From positions 1 through 7,012 of the forward strand of contig JAKSDB010000008.1 in NCBI GenBank assembly GCA_022360415.1: a stretch of DNA of 7,012 bases. Reading direction: 5' to 3'. Below the pieces are notes generated by a model that was not told the origin of the DNA, made no database searches, and saw only the letters and a program-made list of their open reading frames with translations. This document shows positions 1-6,673 of this stretch, piece by piece (positions within the stretch are counted from its first letter, which is position 1; each line of letters starts with the position of its first letter). The position numbers and the translations under genes are program-made. The DNA is from Chlorobiales bacterium. GTDB lineage: Bacteria; Bacteroidota; Chlorobiia; Chlorobiales; Chlorobiaceae.

Positions 1-292
1 GACGGATCCGACAGGTGGTTTTATCACAGATTTTCTTGGCCGGAGTTCGGCTGTTTTTCTCGGCCCGGCCTTTCTCGCGCTGAAAGCCGGTGTGCCGGTG
101 TTTCTCGGAATGTGCAGGCGTCAGGATAACGGCCGCTACAAGGTGGATGTTGAGGAAATCAACACGTCCGATCTTTCTTTTTGCAAAGAGGATGTTCGGA
201 AACTGACTCGTCGTTACACGAAAGCCATAGAAAAATATATTCGCTGCTACCCTGAAGAATGGTTCTGGTTGCACAACCGCTGGAAGATATGA
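1..292 (+). CDS. Kdo2-lipid A acyltransferase (LpxL/HtrB family), 3' end only
   Basis: The reading frame is open from base 2 to a TGA at 290-292 and gives the last 96 residues of a protein whose start lies outside the window. Family members are about 300 residues, so roughly the C-terminal third is present. Seen in the sequence: a GxxxxFLG stretch, then FLGPAFLALKAGVPVF, matching the family's GPxxLAxKxxxPV block, then a short basic/GRYKVDV strand, and the ending PEEWFWLHNRWK, which is the hallmark C-terminus of lipid A secondary acyltransferases. From family knowledge, these inner-membrane enzymes transfer an acyl chain from acyl-ACP to Kdo-lipid A or a related lipid A precursor on the cytoplasmic face. 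The HxxxxD catalytic motif would lie upstream of the window and cannot be checked. An AT-rich promoter-like spacer follows, so this gene is probably the end of a separate unit. Which acyl position it serves cannot be told. Confidence 0.88.
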   Translation, partial: TDPTGGFITDFLGRSSAVFLGPAFLALKAGVPVFLGMCRRQDNGRYKVDVEEINTSDLSFCKEDVRKLTRRYTKAIEKYIRCYPEEWFWLHNRWKI

Positions 293-363
293 TGCAAATG
301 GGAGATAAATAGCTCTTTTTTCTTTTTTTTGTGCAGTATTTTTTTTGAAATCTATTTTTAGTA

Positions 364-387
364 ATGTATTAGTATATAATAACATAG
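364..387 (+). promoter_or_regulatory. candidate promoter (perfect -10 box in an AT-rich spacer) with an overlapping dyad
   Basis: The 107-base spacer between the acyltransferase and the Wzz gene is strikingly AT-rich, with T-runs at 323-330 and 339-346. A perfect TATAAT lies at 375-380. No convincing -35 hexamer sits 16-18 bases upstream, and the TTGAAA at 345-350 is too far away (24 bases). The -10 box is embedded in an imperfect inverted repeat: ATGTATTA at 364-371 and TAATAACAT at 377-385, with a five-base centre and one bulged base. This could be an operator. If transcription starts near 386-388, the leader before the GTG at 400 is only about 12 bases. This spacer is the only obvious promoter region in the window, so the downstream genes are probably cotranscribed from it. 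Confidence 0.45.
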
Positions 388-399
388 ACAAAACCACTC

Positions 400-1359
400 G
401 TGATATCTCCCCAGCAAAACCCGGACCCGCATTGTGATGATGATCTGCGGCAGCCGGTTCAAACGGTCGATGCCCGGCAGATAGCGGAACCCTCTCTGGT
501 TCAACTGTCAAATCTAATATCTGCAAATCGTTGGTTGATCGTTGCTGTCGCATGCTTTTTTATTCTGGTGGCGACGTTGTATGTGCTCACGGCTCGGCCT
601 GTATACCGTATCGAGGGACTTGTCAGGGCCTATGGTGCAGAGGGCGGAAAAGCACTGGTCATGTTGACATCGCCTGCATTTCTTGAAGAGTTTATCCGTG
701 ATAAAAAAGTATTGCCCCTGATATATCCCGATAAATGGGATAACGAGAACGATCAATGGCTGGTAAACGATAGTCATATACCTGATGCAAAGGAAGCTGC
801 CTTTGTTTTACGGGGACAGATTTTCTCTGAAAAACAAAAACACACTTTACCAATACCTCGATACACTTCGGCATCTATAGGGATGGAATCCAGCAACGCG
901 AATGAGGCGGTCACTATCCTGGAAAAACTGCTTGTTTGGGTTAATGAAAAAGTGCGAGCGGGATCTGTTAAAAAAGCTGTAAAGAGGAACAATTATCTTC
1001 ATAGACGCTTACTCGCGCAGGACTCGCTTCTGGTCGAAAGATTGATGAATAGCAGGGCGAGACCGGAAGGAAGTAATGAAATGGATGATTTTCTTCGGGC
1101 ACAGGTTTTCCTTTCAGTAGGTCTGGAAGAACGCCAAGGACTCCTCAACAGGATACAGAAGAATACAGAGATTATTATGCGTTCGGAGATTTCACCTGGC
1201 GGGTTTGCATTGGAGGTATTAAATCCGGTCACAGTTGATAAAAAAAGCATAAGACCGAAAAAAAGTGCCATTATGCTACTCGGTGCGATTGGGGGTGTTT
1301 TTGCCGGCTTTTTCGTCGCCTTTGTGAAAGGGGTTGTCAAGCGGGAGGTAACCGGTTGA
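400..1359 (+). CDS. wzz: Wzz-family polysaccharide chain-length determinant (polysaccharide co-polymerase)
   Basis: A 319-residue inner-membrane protein with the classic Wzz layout: a cytoplasmic N-terminus of about 45 residues, transmembrane segment 1 at about 45-64, a periplasmic domain of about 220 residues, and transmembrane segment 2 at about 289-309. The second segment is preceded by a proline/lysine-rich IRPKKS stretch and carries the Gly-rich GAIGGVFAGFF pattern typical of the family. Residues about 195-260 look helical and may form a coiled coil. No Walker motifs follow, so there is no fused tyrosine kinase as in Wzc-type proteins. Known role: oligomers of such proteins control the length of polymer made by the O-antigen or exopolysaccharide polymerase. 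The GTG at 400 is the only usable start in this frame, because a TAG at 385-387 closes it upstream and no ATG, GTG or TTG follows until the first membrane segment. It has no Shine-Dalgarno sequence. The gene heads the cluster. Confidence 0.82.
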   Translation: MISPQQNPDPHCDDDLRQPVQTVDARQIAEPSLVQLSNLISANRWLIVAVACFFILVATLYVLTARPVYRIEGLVRAYGAEGGKALVMLTSPAFLEEFIRDKKVLPLIYPDKWDNENDQWLVNDSHIPDAKEAAFVLRGQIFSEKQKHTLPIPRYTSASIGMESSNANEAVTILEKLLVWVNEKVRAGSVKKAVKRNNYLHRRLLAQDSLLVERLMNSRARPEGSNEMDDFLRAQVFLSVGLEERQGLLNRIQKNTEIIMRSEISPGGFALEVLNPVTVDKKSIRPKKSAIMLLGAIGGVFAGFFVAFVKGVVKREVTG

Positions 1360-1413
1360 TTCTTATTGTTTTCAAACAACGTTGTTTCTTAAATGGGCAA
1401 CTGCCAGACGAAT

Positions 1414-1428
1414 AGGAAGGGAGGGGAT
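1414..1428 (+). promoter_or_regulatory. ribosome binding site that decides the dehydratase start
   Basis: A purine-rich tract with AGGAAGG at 1414-1420 and GGAGG at 1420-1424 lies 4-8 bases before a GTG at 1429-1431. The in-frame ATG at 1393 has no such site: it is preceded by the T- and A-rich sequence around the palindrome at 1374-1387. This favours translation from 1429. Confidence 0.6.
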
Positions 1429-3408
1429 GTGAGTAGAAAAGATGGTAAAATAGTGCAGCTGGGGAGTGAGGGTTTCATCGCATCCCTGTTTACCACTCTA
1501 CAGAAATCAATGCTCTCGTTTCCATTGTGGGTCAAGCAATCCCTTGTAGTCCTTCTTGATGGCTTTTCAGTGCTGGTTACCGTTTGGCTTGCGTACTCAT
1601 TTCGATACGAGACCTGGCAGGTTCCTTATGAAAGCCAGTTGCCTTCTTATATGCTCGCTTTGGCAATAGCTCTCCCTGTTTTTGCGTACTTTGGTCTCTA
1701 CAAATCCGTTTTCCGATATAGCGAAGCCATGGCTCTGAAGCAGATCGTCAAGGCTGTGTTTGTGTACGGTGTTCTTTTTTTTCTGCTGCTGGTGGTCCTG
1801 AGGCTGAAAGGGGTTCCCCGTTCTGTCGGGATTTTTCAGCCTATGATGCTTTTTCTCCTGTTACTTGCAACAAGGGAAGCCGCGCGTTTTCTGCTCAACA
1901 GCAAATTTCGATTCGGCAAATGCAACAATGCTGACAAAAGGCTTCTCATTTATGGTGTCGGATCAGCCGGTATTCAGCTGGCCAATGTCATCGAGCAGAG
2001 TACTGACTATCTTCTCATAGGTTTCATAGACGACGATCCCAGGTTACAGGGACGGATGGTCAAGGGATTGAAGGTTGAGCCATTCAAGGATCTTTCGAAG
2101 GTTATAGGGCAAAATGCAGTGACCGATATTCTTCTCGCTATACCTTCTGCAACCAGGTCAAGAAGAAAGCAGATATTGCAGGCATTGCAACCTTTTCCGG
2201 TTCATGTGCGTACGCTTCCCAGTCTTGAAGATCTTGCCGGAGGAGATGTTTCCATCAGCGATGTCAAAGAGGTCGAGATCGAGGACCTGCTTGGCCGGGA
2301 TCCCGTTCCGCCTGATCCCTCTCTGTTCAGCCGTAACATTTCCGGCAAATGCGTACTGGTATCGGGTGCAGGGGGCAGCATCGGAACCGAACTCTGCCAA
2401 CAGGTTCTTGCTGCGGGTGCGGAAAAACTGCTGCTGGTGGACCACGCCGAATACAATCTGCACAACGTTCTTCTAACGCTTGAACACCAGAAGTTGAAAA
2501 AGGGACAGGATACAACCATTATTCCCCTGTTGTGCAACGTCGCCGAAGAAGGCCGTTTTCTGTCTGTCTGCAAAACGCACAAACCCCATACTGTGTATCA
2601 TGCCGCAGCTTACAAGCATGTCCCCATCGTGGAACTCAATCCGGTGGAAGGGGTTCGAAACAATGTGTTCGGGACGTTTTTCGCAGCAAAAGCTGCGGCT
2701 GAGACAGGCGTGGAAAATTTTATTCTGGTGAGTACCGACAAGGCTGTTCGTCCGACCAATGTCATGGGGGCAAGCAAACGCTTGTGCGAGATGATTCTGC
2801 AGGCTATGGCCGATGAGCAGGGCGCAGGCTCGACATGTTTTTCGATGGTGCGTTTCGGAAATGTTCTTGATTCCAGCGGTTCGGTTGTACCTCTTTTTCG
2901 GCAGCAGATAAGGGAAGGCGGACCGGTAACAGTTACTCATCCCGAGATCACCCGTTATTTTATGACCATTTCCGAGGCGGTACAGCTTGTCATACAGGCC
3001 GGGGCGATGGCAAGAGGAGGAGAGGTTTTTCTGCTCGACATGGGAGACTCGGTTCGGATACAGGATCTTGCACGGCGCATGATCGAGCTTGCGGGTTTGA
3101 CTGTGCGTGATGAATACAATCGAGAGGGTGATATACCGATAGAGTTTACAGGATTGCGTCCGGGAGAAAAACTTTATGAAGAACTGCTGATCGGCGACAA
3201 TCCCCAACCGACCGCTCACCCGAGGATCTTCAAGGCCCATGAAGAGTTTATTTTCTCGCCGGAGCTTGAGGAAATTCTGGGGCAACTGGCTAACGTGTTA
3301 AATATGAATGATACAGAAAGGCTGCTATTGCTGCTTCGGGGTATTATAAAAGGTTATCGCCAACATGAAAAACCGGAATGTTGCGATTTGATCACTGAGG
3401 GGAGGTGA
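1429..3408 (+). CDS. membrane-anchored UDP-N-acetylglucosamine 4,6-dehydratase (FlaA1/CapD/WbpM/PglF type)
   Basis: From the GTG at 1429 the protein has 659 residues, the usual size of the large membrane-bound members. An ATG at 1393 would add 12 residues but lacks a ribosome site. Order of parts: four membrane segments at about 34-58, 74-91, 106-126 and 132-156; a first Rossmann-like domain with GVGSAG at 176-181; then an extended short-chain dehydrogenase domain starting at about 305, with the NAD(P)-binding loop GAGGSIG at 313-319, the YHAAAYKHVP block at 390-399, and the active-site block STDKAVRPTNVMGASK at 435-450. The position that is Tyr in most SDR enzymes is Met446, with Lys450 after it, as in WbpM and PglF. 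Known reaction: UDP-GlcNAc to UDP-4-keto-6-deoxy sugar, the entry to bacillosamine, QuiNAc or FucNAc. The motif LRPGEKLYEE near 577-586 is typical of the family. Other UDP-HexNAc substrates are possible. Confidence 0.9.
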   Translation: MSRKDGKIVQLGSEGFIASLFTTLQKSMLSFPLWVKQSLVVLLDGFSVLVTVWLAYSFRYETWQVPYESQLPSYMLALAIALPVFAYFGLYKSVFRYSEAMALKQIVKAVFVYGVLFFLLLVVLRLKGVPRSVGIFQPMMLFLLLLATREAARFLLNSKFRFGKCNNADKRLLIYGVGSAGIQLANVIEQSTDYLLIGFIDDDPRLQGRMVKGLKVEPFKDLSKVIGQNAVTDILLAIPSATRSRRKQILQALQPFPVHVRTLPSLEDLAGGDVSISDVKEVEIEDLLGRDPVPPDPSLFSRNISGKCVLVSGAGGSIGTELCQQVLAAGAEKLLLVDHAEYNLHNVLLTLEHQKLKKGQDTTIIPLLCNVAEEGRFLSVCKTHKPHTVYHAAAYKHVPIVELNPVEGVRNNVFGTFFAAKAAAETGVENFILVSTDKAVRPTNVMGASKRLCEMILQAMADEQGAGSTCFSMVRFGNVLDSSGSVVPLFRQQIREGGPVTVTHPEITRYFMTISEAVQLVIQAGAMARGGEVFLLDMGDSVRIQDLARRMIELAGLTVRDEYNREGDIPIEFTGLRPGEKLYEELLIGDNPQPTAHPRIFKAHEEFIFSPELEEILGQLANVLNMNDTERLLLLLRGIIKGYRQHEKPECCDLITEGR

Positions 3409-3413
3409 ACGCT

Positions 3414-3440
3414 ATGCGTATAGGATTTTTATACTATTGA
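3414..3440 (+). CDS. eight-codon ORF (MRIGFLYY) with a near-perfect ribosome binding site
   Basis: GGGGAGGTGA at 3399-3408 contains GGAGGTGA, fully complementary to a typical 16S rRNA 3' end. It overlaps the stop codon of the dehydratase gene. The ATG at 3414 stands at the ideal distance (8 bases after GGAGG) and is followed by eight codons and a TGA at 3438-3440. This frame is the same as that of the ABC transporter gene, whose ATG is at 3450, so the mini-ORF is an in-frame 5' extension cut off by one stop codon. The ABC start itself has no Shine-Dalgarno sequence. The simplest inference is translational coupling: ribosomes load here, stop, and restart nine bases downstream. Alternatives are the stub of a lost gene (the residues resemble the first strand of some glycosyltransferases) or chance. 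The product itself is unlikely to have a function. Confidence 0.4.
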   Translation: MRIGFLYY

Positions 3441-3449
3441 TTCGTATTG

Positions 3450-5237
3450 ATGCTTAAAAAATCTCTCATACACAAGGCCTGGGAACTACTCTCTCTGGAT
3501 CAGAGAAAAGAGTTTCTGGTCGTTTTGGTGTTAATGTTGATTGGCATGGTGCTTGAGACCATAGGAGTCGGTCTTGTCGTGCCCGCGCTTGCGTTGTTTA
3601 CGCAGAAGGATATAGCTCTGAAGTATCCGAAACTGCAGCCGCTTCTGGATTATATAGGGAATCCCGATCAACAGACACTTGTGGTTGGCGGGTTGCTTGT
3701 GTTACTCATTGTGTATGTCGTCAAGGCTTTATTCCTTGCGTTTCTGGCTTGGTATGAAAACAGGTTTATCTTCAGGCTTCAGGCCGATGTGTCTCAGGAC
3801 CTGTTCAGTACCTACCTGTTAAAGCCCTATACCTTCCATCTGCAGAGAAATTCCGCCAAGCTTATCAGAAATGCGACAACCGAGGTGTTGATGTTTACCA
3901 ATAAACTTATGCTGCCGGCAATATTTTTCCTTCGCGAGATTCTGGTTCTTGCCGGACTGTCAGTACTGCTTTTTATTGTCGAACCGCTGGGTGCTACGAT
4001 TGTTACAATTTTTTTCGGTGCGCTCGGCTTTGGTTTTTACCGCTTGACACGCAAATATCTCGTTCGCTGGGGGGAGGTGCGTAAACGTCACGAAGGAATG
4101 CGTATCCAGCAACTGCAACAGGGGCTCGGTGGAGTAAAAGATGTGAAGGTACTTGGACGCGAAAACGATTTTCTATCGCAATATGAAAAGCACAACAGGC
4201 GAGTGGCTAGAGTCGGTCAGCTCGAGGCAACGATGCAGAAAGTACCAAAACTCTGGGTTGAGCTGATCGCTGTCGGGACGTTGGTCGTGCTGGTTTTGAC
4301 GATGCTTGCAAAAGGAGGGACTCTTGAGCTTATCATTCCCAAAATCGGTCTTTTCGCCGTCGCGGCATTTCGGCTCATGCCCTCGTTTAACCGCATTATG
4401 ATTGCTACACAGGCAATAAAATTTTCTCAGCCGGTGCTTGACATGCTTGCGAAGGAACTTGAGCCGGTTTCCATGGAGAAAACGGTTTCGAGGAAGGAAG
4501 AAAACTTTTTCAGGCATAATCTGATATTCGAGAACGTTTCGTACACATATCCCGGGTCAGGAAGTCTTTCGCTTGACAATGTGTCGCTTTCCATAAAGAA
4601 AGGGGAGTCGGTTGGTTTTGTGGGAGCAAGCGGTGCGGGAAAGAGCACGCTGGTCGATCTGCTCCTGGGGCTGCTTCCTCCTTCGGGCGGCAGCATTCTT
4701 GTTGACGGAAAAGATATTCAGAAAGACCTGCCAGCGTGGCAAAGACAGATAGGCTATGTTCCCCAGTCGATTTTTCTGATAGATGATACAATACGTCGCA
4801 ATGTGGCATTTGGCGTTCCTTTGGACAGTATCGATGACAATGCTGTCAGAAAGGCGTTGAAGGCAGCTCAGCTCGAACAGTTTGTCGATAACCTGTCTGA
4901 GGGAGTGGAGACTATGGTTGGTGAGCGGGGCGTTCGTCTTTCAGGAGGACAGCGCCAGAGGATCGGCATTGCCAGGGCGTTATATCATGACCCCGAGGTT
5001 CTTGTTCTCGATGAAGCTACAAGTGCGCTCGACGGTGCAACTGAGCGAAGTGTTATGGATGCTGTCAACCTGCTCCATGGTGACAAAACGATTATCATTG
5101 TCGCACACCGGTTATCGACGGTGGAAAGATGTAATCGTTTGTACAGGCTCGAAAAGGGCAGGATTGTGGATGAGGGTGTGCCCGAAAATATTATAGAATC
5201 ACTACGGTCGAGCAAAGGTGTATTAATGAGACAATAA
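3450..5237 (+). CDS. ABC half-transporter, PglK/MsbA-like lipid-linked glycan flippase
   Basis: A 595-residue exporter half with an N-terminal membrane domain and a C-terminal ATPase. Hydrophobic segments lie near residues 22-50, 78-100, 155-176, 180-197, 270-286 and 294-311. The nucleotide-binding domain has all expected motifs: Walker A GASGAGKST at 392-400, Q-loop glutamine at 439 in IGYVPQ, signature LSGGQ at 497-501, Walker B VLVLDE at 517-522 followed by the D-loop SALD, and the switch histidine at 553 in VAHRLST. It should therefore hydrolyse ATP as a homodimer. The MLKK start and the VLETIGVGLVVPAL pattern in the first helix resemble PglK of Campylobacter, which flips an undecaprenyl-linked oligosaccharide. 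Its place beside a PglF-type dehydratase supports such a substrate. The ATG at 3450 is chosen because it fits the family N-terminus; a TTG lies just before it at 3447. Translation probably depends on the mini-ORF at 3414-3440. A peptide or lipid exporter is a less likely alternative. Confidence 0.85.
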   Translation: MLKKSLIHKAWELLSLDQRKEFLVVLVLMLIGMVLETIGVGLVVPALALFTQKDIALKYPKLQPLLDYIGNPDQQTLVVGGLLVLLIVYVVKALFLAFLAWYENRFIFRLQADVSQDLFSTYLLKPYTFHLQRNSAKLIRNATTEVLMFTNKLMLPAIFFLREILVLAGLSVLLFIVEPLGATIVTIFFGALGFGFYRLTRKYLVRWGEVRKRHEGMRIQQLQQGLGGVKDVKVLGRENDFLSQYEKHNRRVARVGQLEATMQKVPKLWVELIAVGTLVVLVLTMLAKGGTLELIIPKIGLFAVAAFRLMPSFNRIMIATQAIKFSQPVLDMLAKELEPVSMEKTVSRKEENFFRHNLIFENVSYTYPGSGSLSLDNVSLSIKKGESVGFVGASGAGKSTLVDLLLGLLPPSGGSILVDGKDIQKDLPAWQRQIGYVPQSIFLIDDTIRRNVAFGVPLDSIDDNAVRKALKAAQLEQFVDNLSEGVETMVGERGVRLSGGQRQRIGIARALYHDPEVLVLDEATSALDGATERSVMDAVNLLHGDKTIIIVAHRLSTVERCNRLYRLEKGRIVDEGVPENIIESLRSSKGVLMRQ

Positions 5238-5307
5238 CAGCTCGTCGCCTTTCTTTCATCTGTTTCAGCATCTCAAGAAAGATGTCGGGGCACGGTTCAC
5301 TGTACTT

Positions 5308-6210
5308 ATGCATGTTCAAATGAAACCGAATATATTTCTGGCAGGTGCACCAAAGTGTGGGACGACTTCCATGGCACACTGGCTCTCGGAACACCCCCAA
5401 TGTTACGTTTCCCCGAAGAAAGAGCCGCATTTTTTTGGCGATTTTCTTCGCGCCGGCTTGAAAATCGACGAGTATGAGGCTCTTTTTGCCGGCGCAACAG
5501 AGAATCACCAGGCAATAATAGATGCTTCGACAAGTTATTTTATGCTCCCTGAAGCCATAAGACAGATTATTGAATATAATCCCGAGGCAAGATTTATTGT
5601 CATGCTCAGAAACCCTGTCGATTTAGTGTACTCGTTACATTCTGAATTGCTATTTCGGGGCATAGAAAATATCGGGGACTTCACTACTGCATGGGGTCTT
5701 CAAGAAACGAGAAAAAAAGGACAAAACATACCGTGGTCATGCAGGCAACCCCTTCAACTGCAATACTATGAATGTGCACTGCTTGGCAAAGCGTTACGGA
5801 GTCTTATAGCAGAGGTAGGTAGTGACAGTGTACACTGGATTTTTCTCGACGAGATCAAAGATAACCCCAGGCGATGCTATACGGATGTGATGTCTTTTCT
5901 GGGAATAGACGATGATGGCCGCCAGGATTTCCCGGTCTTGAACCAGTCTAAACGGCACCGTTTCCCGGTACTGAACAGATCTCTCAGAACTCTCGGTATA
6001 TGGGGATTCCGGATAGGATTGCGGGGGATGGGGGTTAGAACCGCACTAAATCGTTATGCTAAGGTTGAAGCTGAACGATCTCCATTGGCCGCTGAATTCA
6101 GGCGGAAATTATACGACTCGTTTATTGACGATATTATTCTGCTGCAGCGGATAACAGGAAAAAATCTCGATCACTGGTCCCCCAATAGCGATAAAAGTGT
6201 AAAGGTTTGA
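5308..6210 (+). CDS. PAPS-dependent sulfotransferase, probably acting on the cluster's polysaccharide
   Basis: A 300-residue cytoplasmic protein of the sulfotransferase fold. The 5'-phosphosulfate-binding loop is seen as GAPKCGTTSM at residues 13-22, followed by the family's KKEPHFF at 37-43. The 3'-phosphate-binding region is VMLRNPVDLVYSLHS at 98-112, with Arg101 and Ser109 at the expected places. A C-terminal FLGIDDD at 197-203 and a final LDHW at 287-290 (the family's DLxxW ending) show that it is full length. Known chemistry: transfer of sulfate from PAPS to a hydroxyl, here most plausibly of a sugar, since it sits in a glycan cluster. The ATG at 5320 (residue 5) is an equally good or better start, because family members usually begin only a few residues before this strand. 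Neither start has a clear ribosome site. A 70-base spacer separates it from the ABC gene, and its stop overlaps the next start as TGATG. The acceptor is not determinable. Confidence 0.85.
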   Translation: MHVQMKPNIFLAGAPKCGTTSMAHWLSEHPQCYVSPKKEPHFFGDFLRAGLKIDEYEALFAGATENHQAIIDASTSYFMLPEAIRQIIEYNPEARFIVMLRNPVDLVYSLHSELLFRGIENIGDFTTAWGLQETRKKGQNIPWSCRQPLQLQYYECALLGKALRSLIAEVGSDSVHWIFLDEIKDNPRRCYTDVMSFLGIDDDGRQDFPVLNQSKRHRFPVLNRSLRTLGIWGFRIGLRGMGVRTALNRYAKVEAERSPLAAEFRRKLYDSFIDDIILLQRITGKNLDHWSPNSDKSVKV

Positions 6211-6671
6211 TGCAAAAAGAGACTGACTGTTTGAATTTGCCGAATACGGCAAAATCCCTTTTTCTGAATTACCCGTTTAACGAGCATGTTCAACGGCATG
6301 AAGACTGGGAGTGGTTGCTTAACGCGGGAAATGATCTTCCTTTCATTGTGATCGGCAATATCGTCTGCCGGCGATGGCTGTGGCCCGGTCAAGGGTTGAG
6401 CCATTCAGGCGGCTTTACTTATTCATGGAACTGGTTCTTGCGGAACCACAATCTTATCCCATCCGCAAATCGCGAGTTTTTCATAAGCAAGATTCTCTTT
6501 TTCAAGGCTGCAGTTGACCGGAAATACAGCGCCATACCGCTTCTGTTTAGAGAATTAAAGTCCACACATGCCTTGACGCCCGCCAATACAGTGCATTTGT
6601 TGCAGTCATTACTTTTTCCTCCCGGTCTCCGCCGCTGGCTTCGCCACATTATTTCAAAGATAAAACGATAG
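6210..6671 (+). CDS. C-terminal remnant of a family-2 glycosyltransferase (GT-A half missing)
   Basis: The frame encodes 153 residues from an ATG at 6210 that overlaps the sulfotransferase stop by one base (TGATG). The text LNYPFNEHVQRHEDWEWLL at about 19-37 matches the late part of GT2 enzymes, where a FDExxxRHQDWDWLLR-like segment carries the catalytic acid. The following SGGFTYSWNWFLRN, the helical FFISKILFFKAA and the final LFPPGLRRWLRH match the C-terminal tail of the same subfamily. The first half, about 150-200 residues with the VSVIIPxYN strand and the DxD metal site, is absent. The space upstream is filled by the intact sulfotransferase, so it is not hidden in another frame. The fragment therefore cannot bind a sugar nucleotide by itself and is best read as a gene broken by deletion, even though its reading frame remains open. 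A small protein with a new role is possible but unsupported. Confidence 0.65.
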   Translation: MQKETDCLNLPNTAKSLFLNYPFNEHVQRHEDWEWLLNAGNDLPFIVIGNIVCRRWLWPGQGLSHSGGFTYSWNWFLRNHNLIPSANREFFISKILFFKAAVDRKYSAIPLLFRELKSTHALTPANTVHLLQSLLFPPGLRRWLRHIISKIKR

Positions 6672-6673
6672 TC

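Noticed and set aside
300..330. T-run after the acyltransferase gene as an intrinsic terminator
   Set aside because: The T-tract is long, but the sequence before it only offers a three-base GAG/CTC stem, too weak for a hairpin. A factor-dependent end or no terminator is equally likely.
1393..1428. ATG at 1393 as the dehydratase start
   Set aside because: It lacks any ribosome site, whereas the GTG at 1429 follows a strong purine tract at good spacing. The extra 12 residues are not typical of the family.
2473..3285. Long open frame of 270 codons on the minus strand inside the dehydratase gene
   Set aside because: It lies wholly under a well-supported gene on the other strand, shows no recognisable motif and looks like a codon-bias shadow.
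3438..3440. TGA recoded as tryptophan or selenocysteine, fusing the mini-ORF to the ABC protein
   Set aside because: Other genes here end in TGA, none contains an internal TGA, and the family N-terminus fits the ATG at 3450. No selenocysteine insertion hairpin is evident.
5249..5281. Inverted repeat CTTTCTT/AAGAAAG in the spacer before the sulfotransferase
   Set aside because: A seven-base, AT-rich stem with a 19-base loop and no following T-run is weak. It could easily occur by chance.
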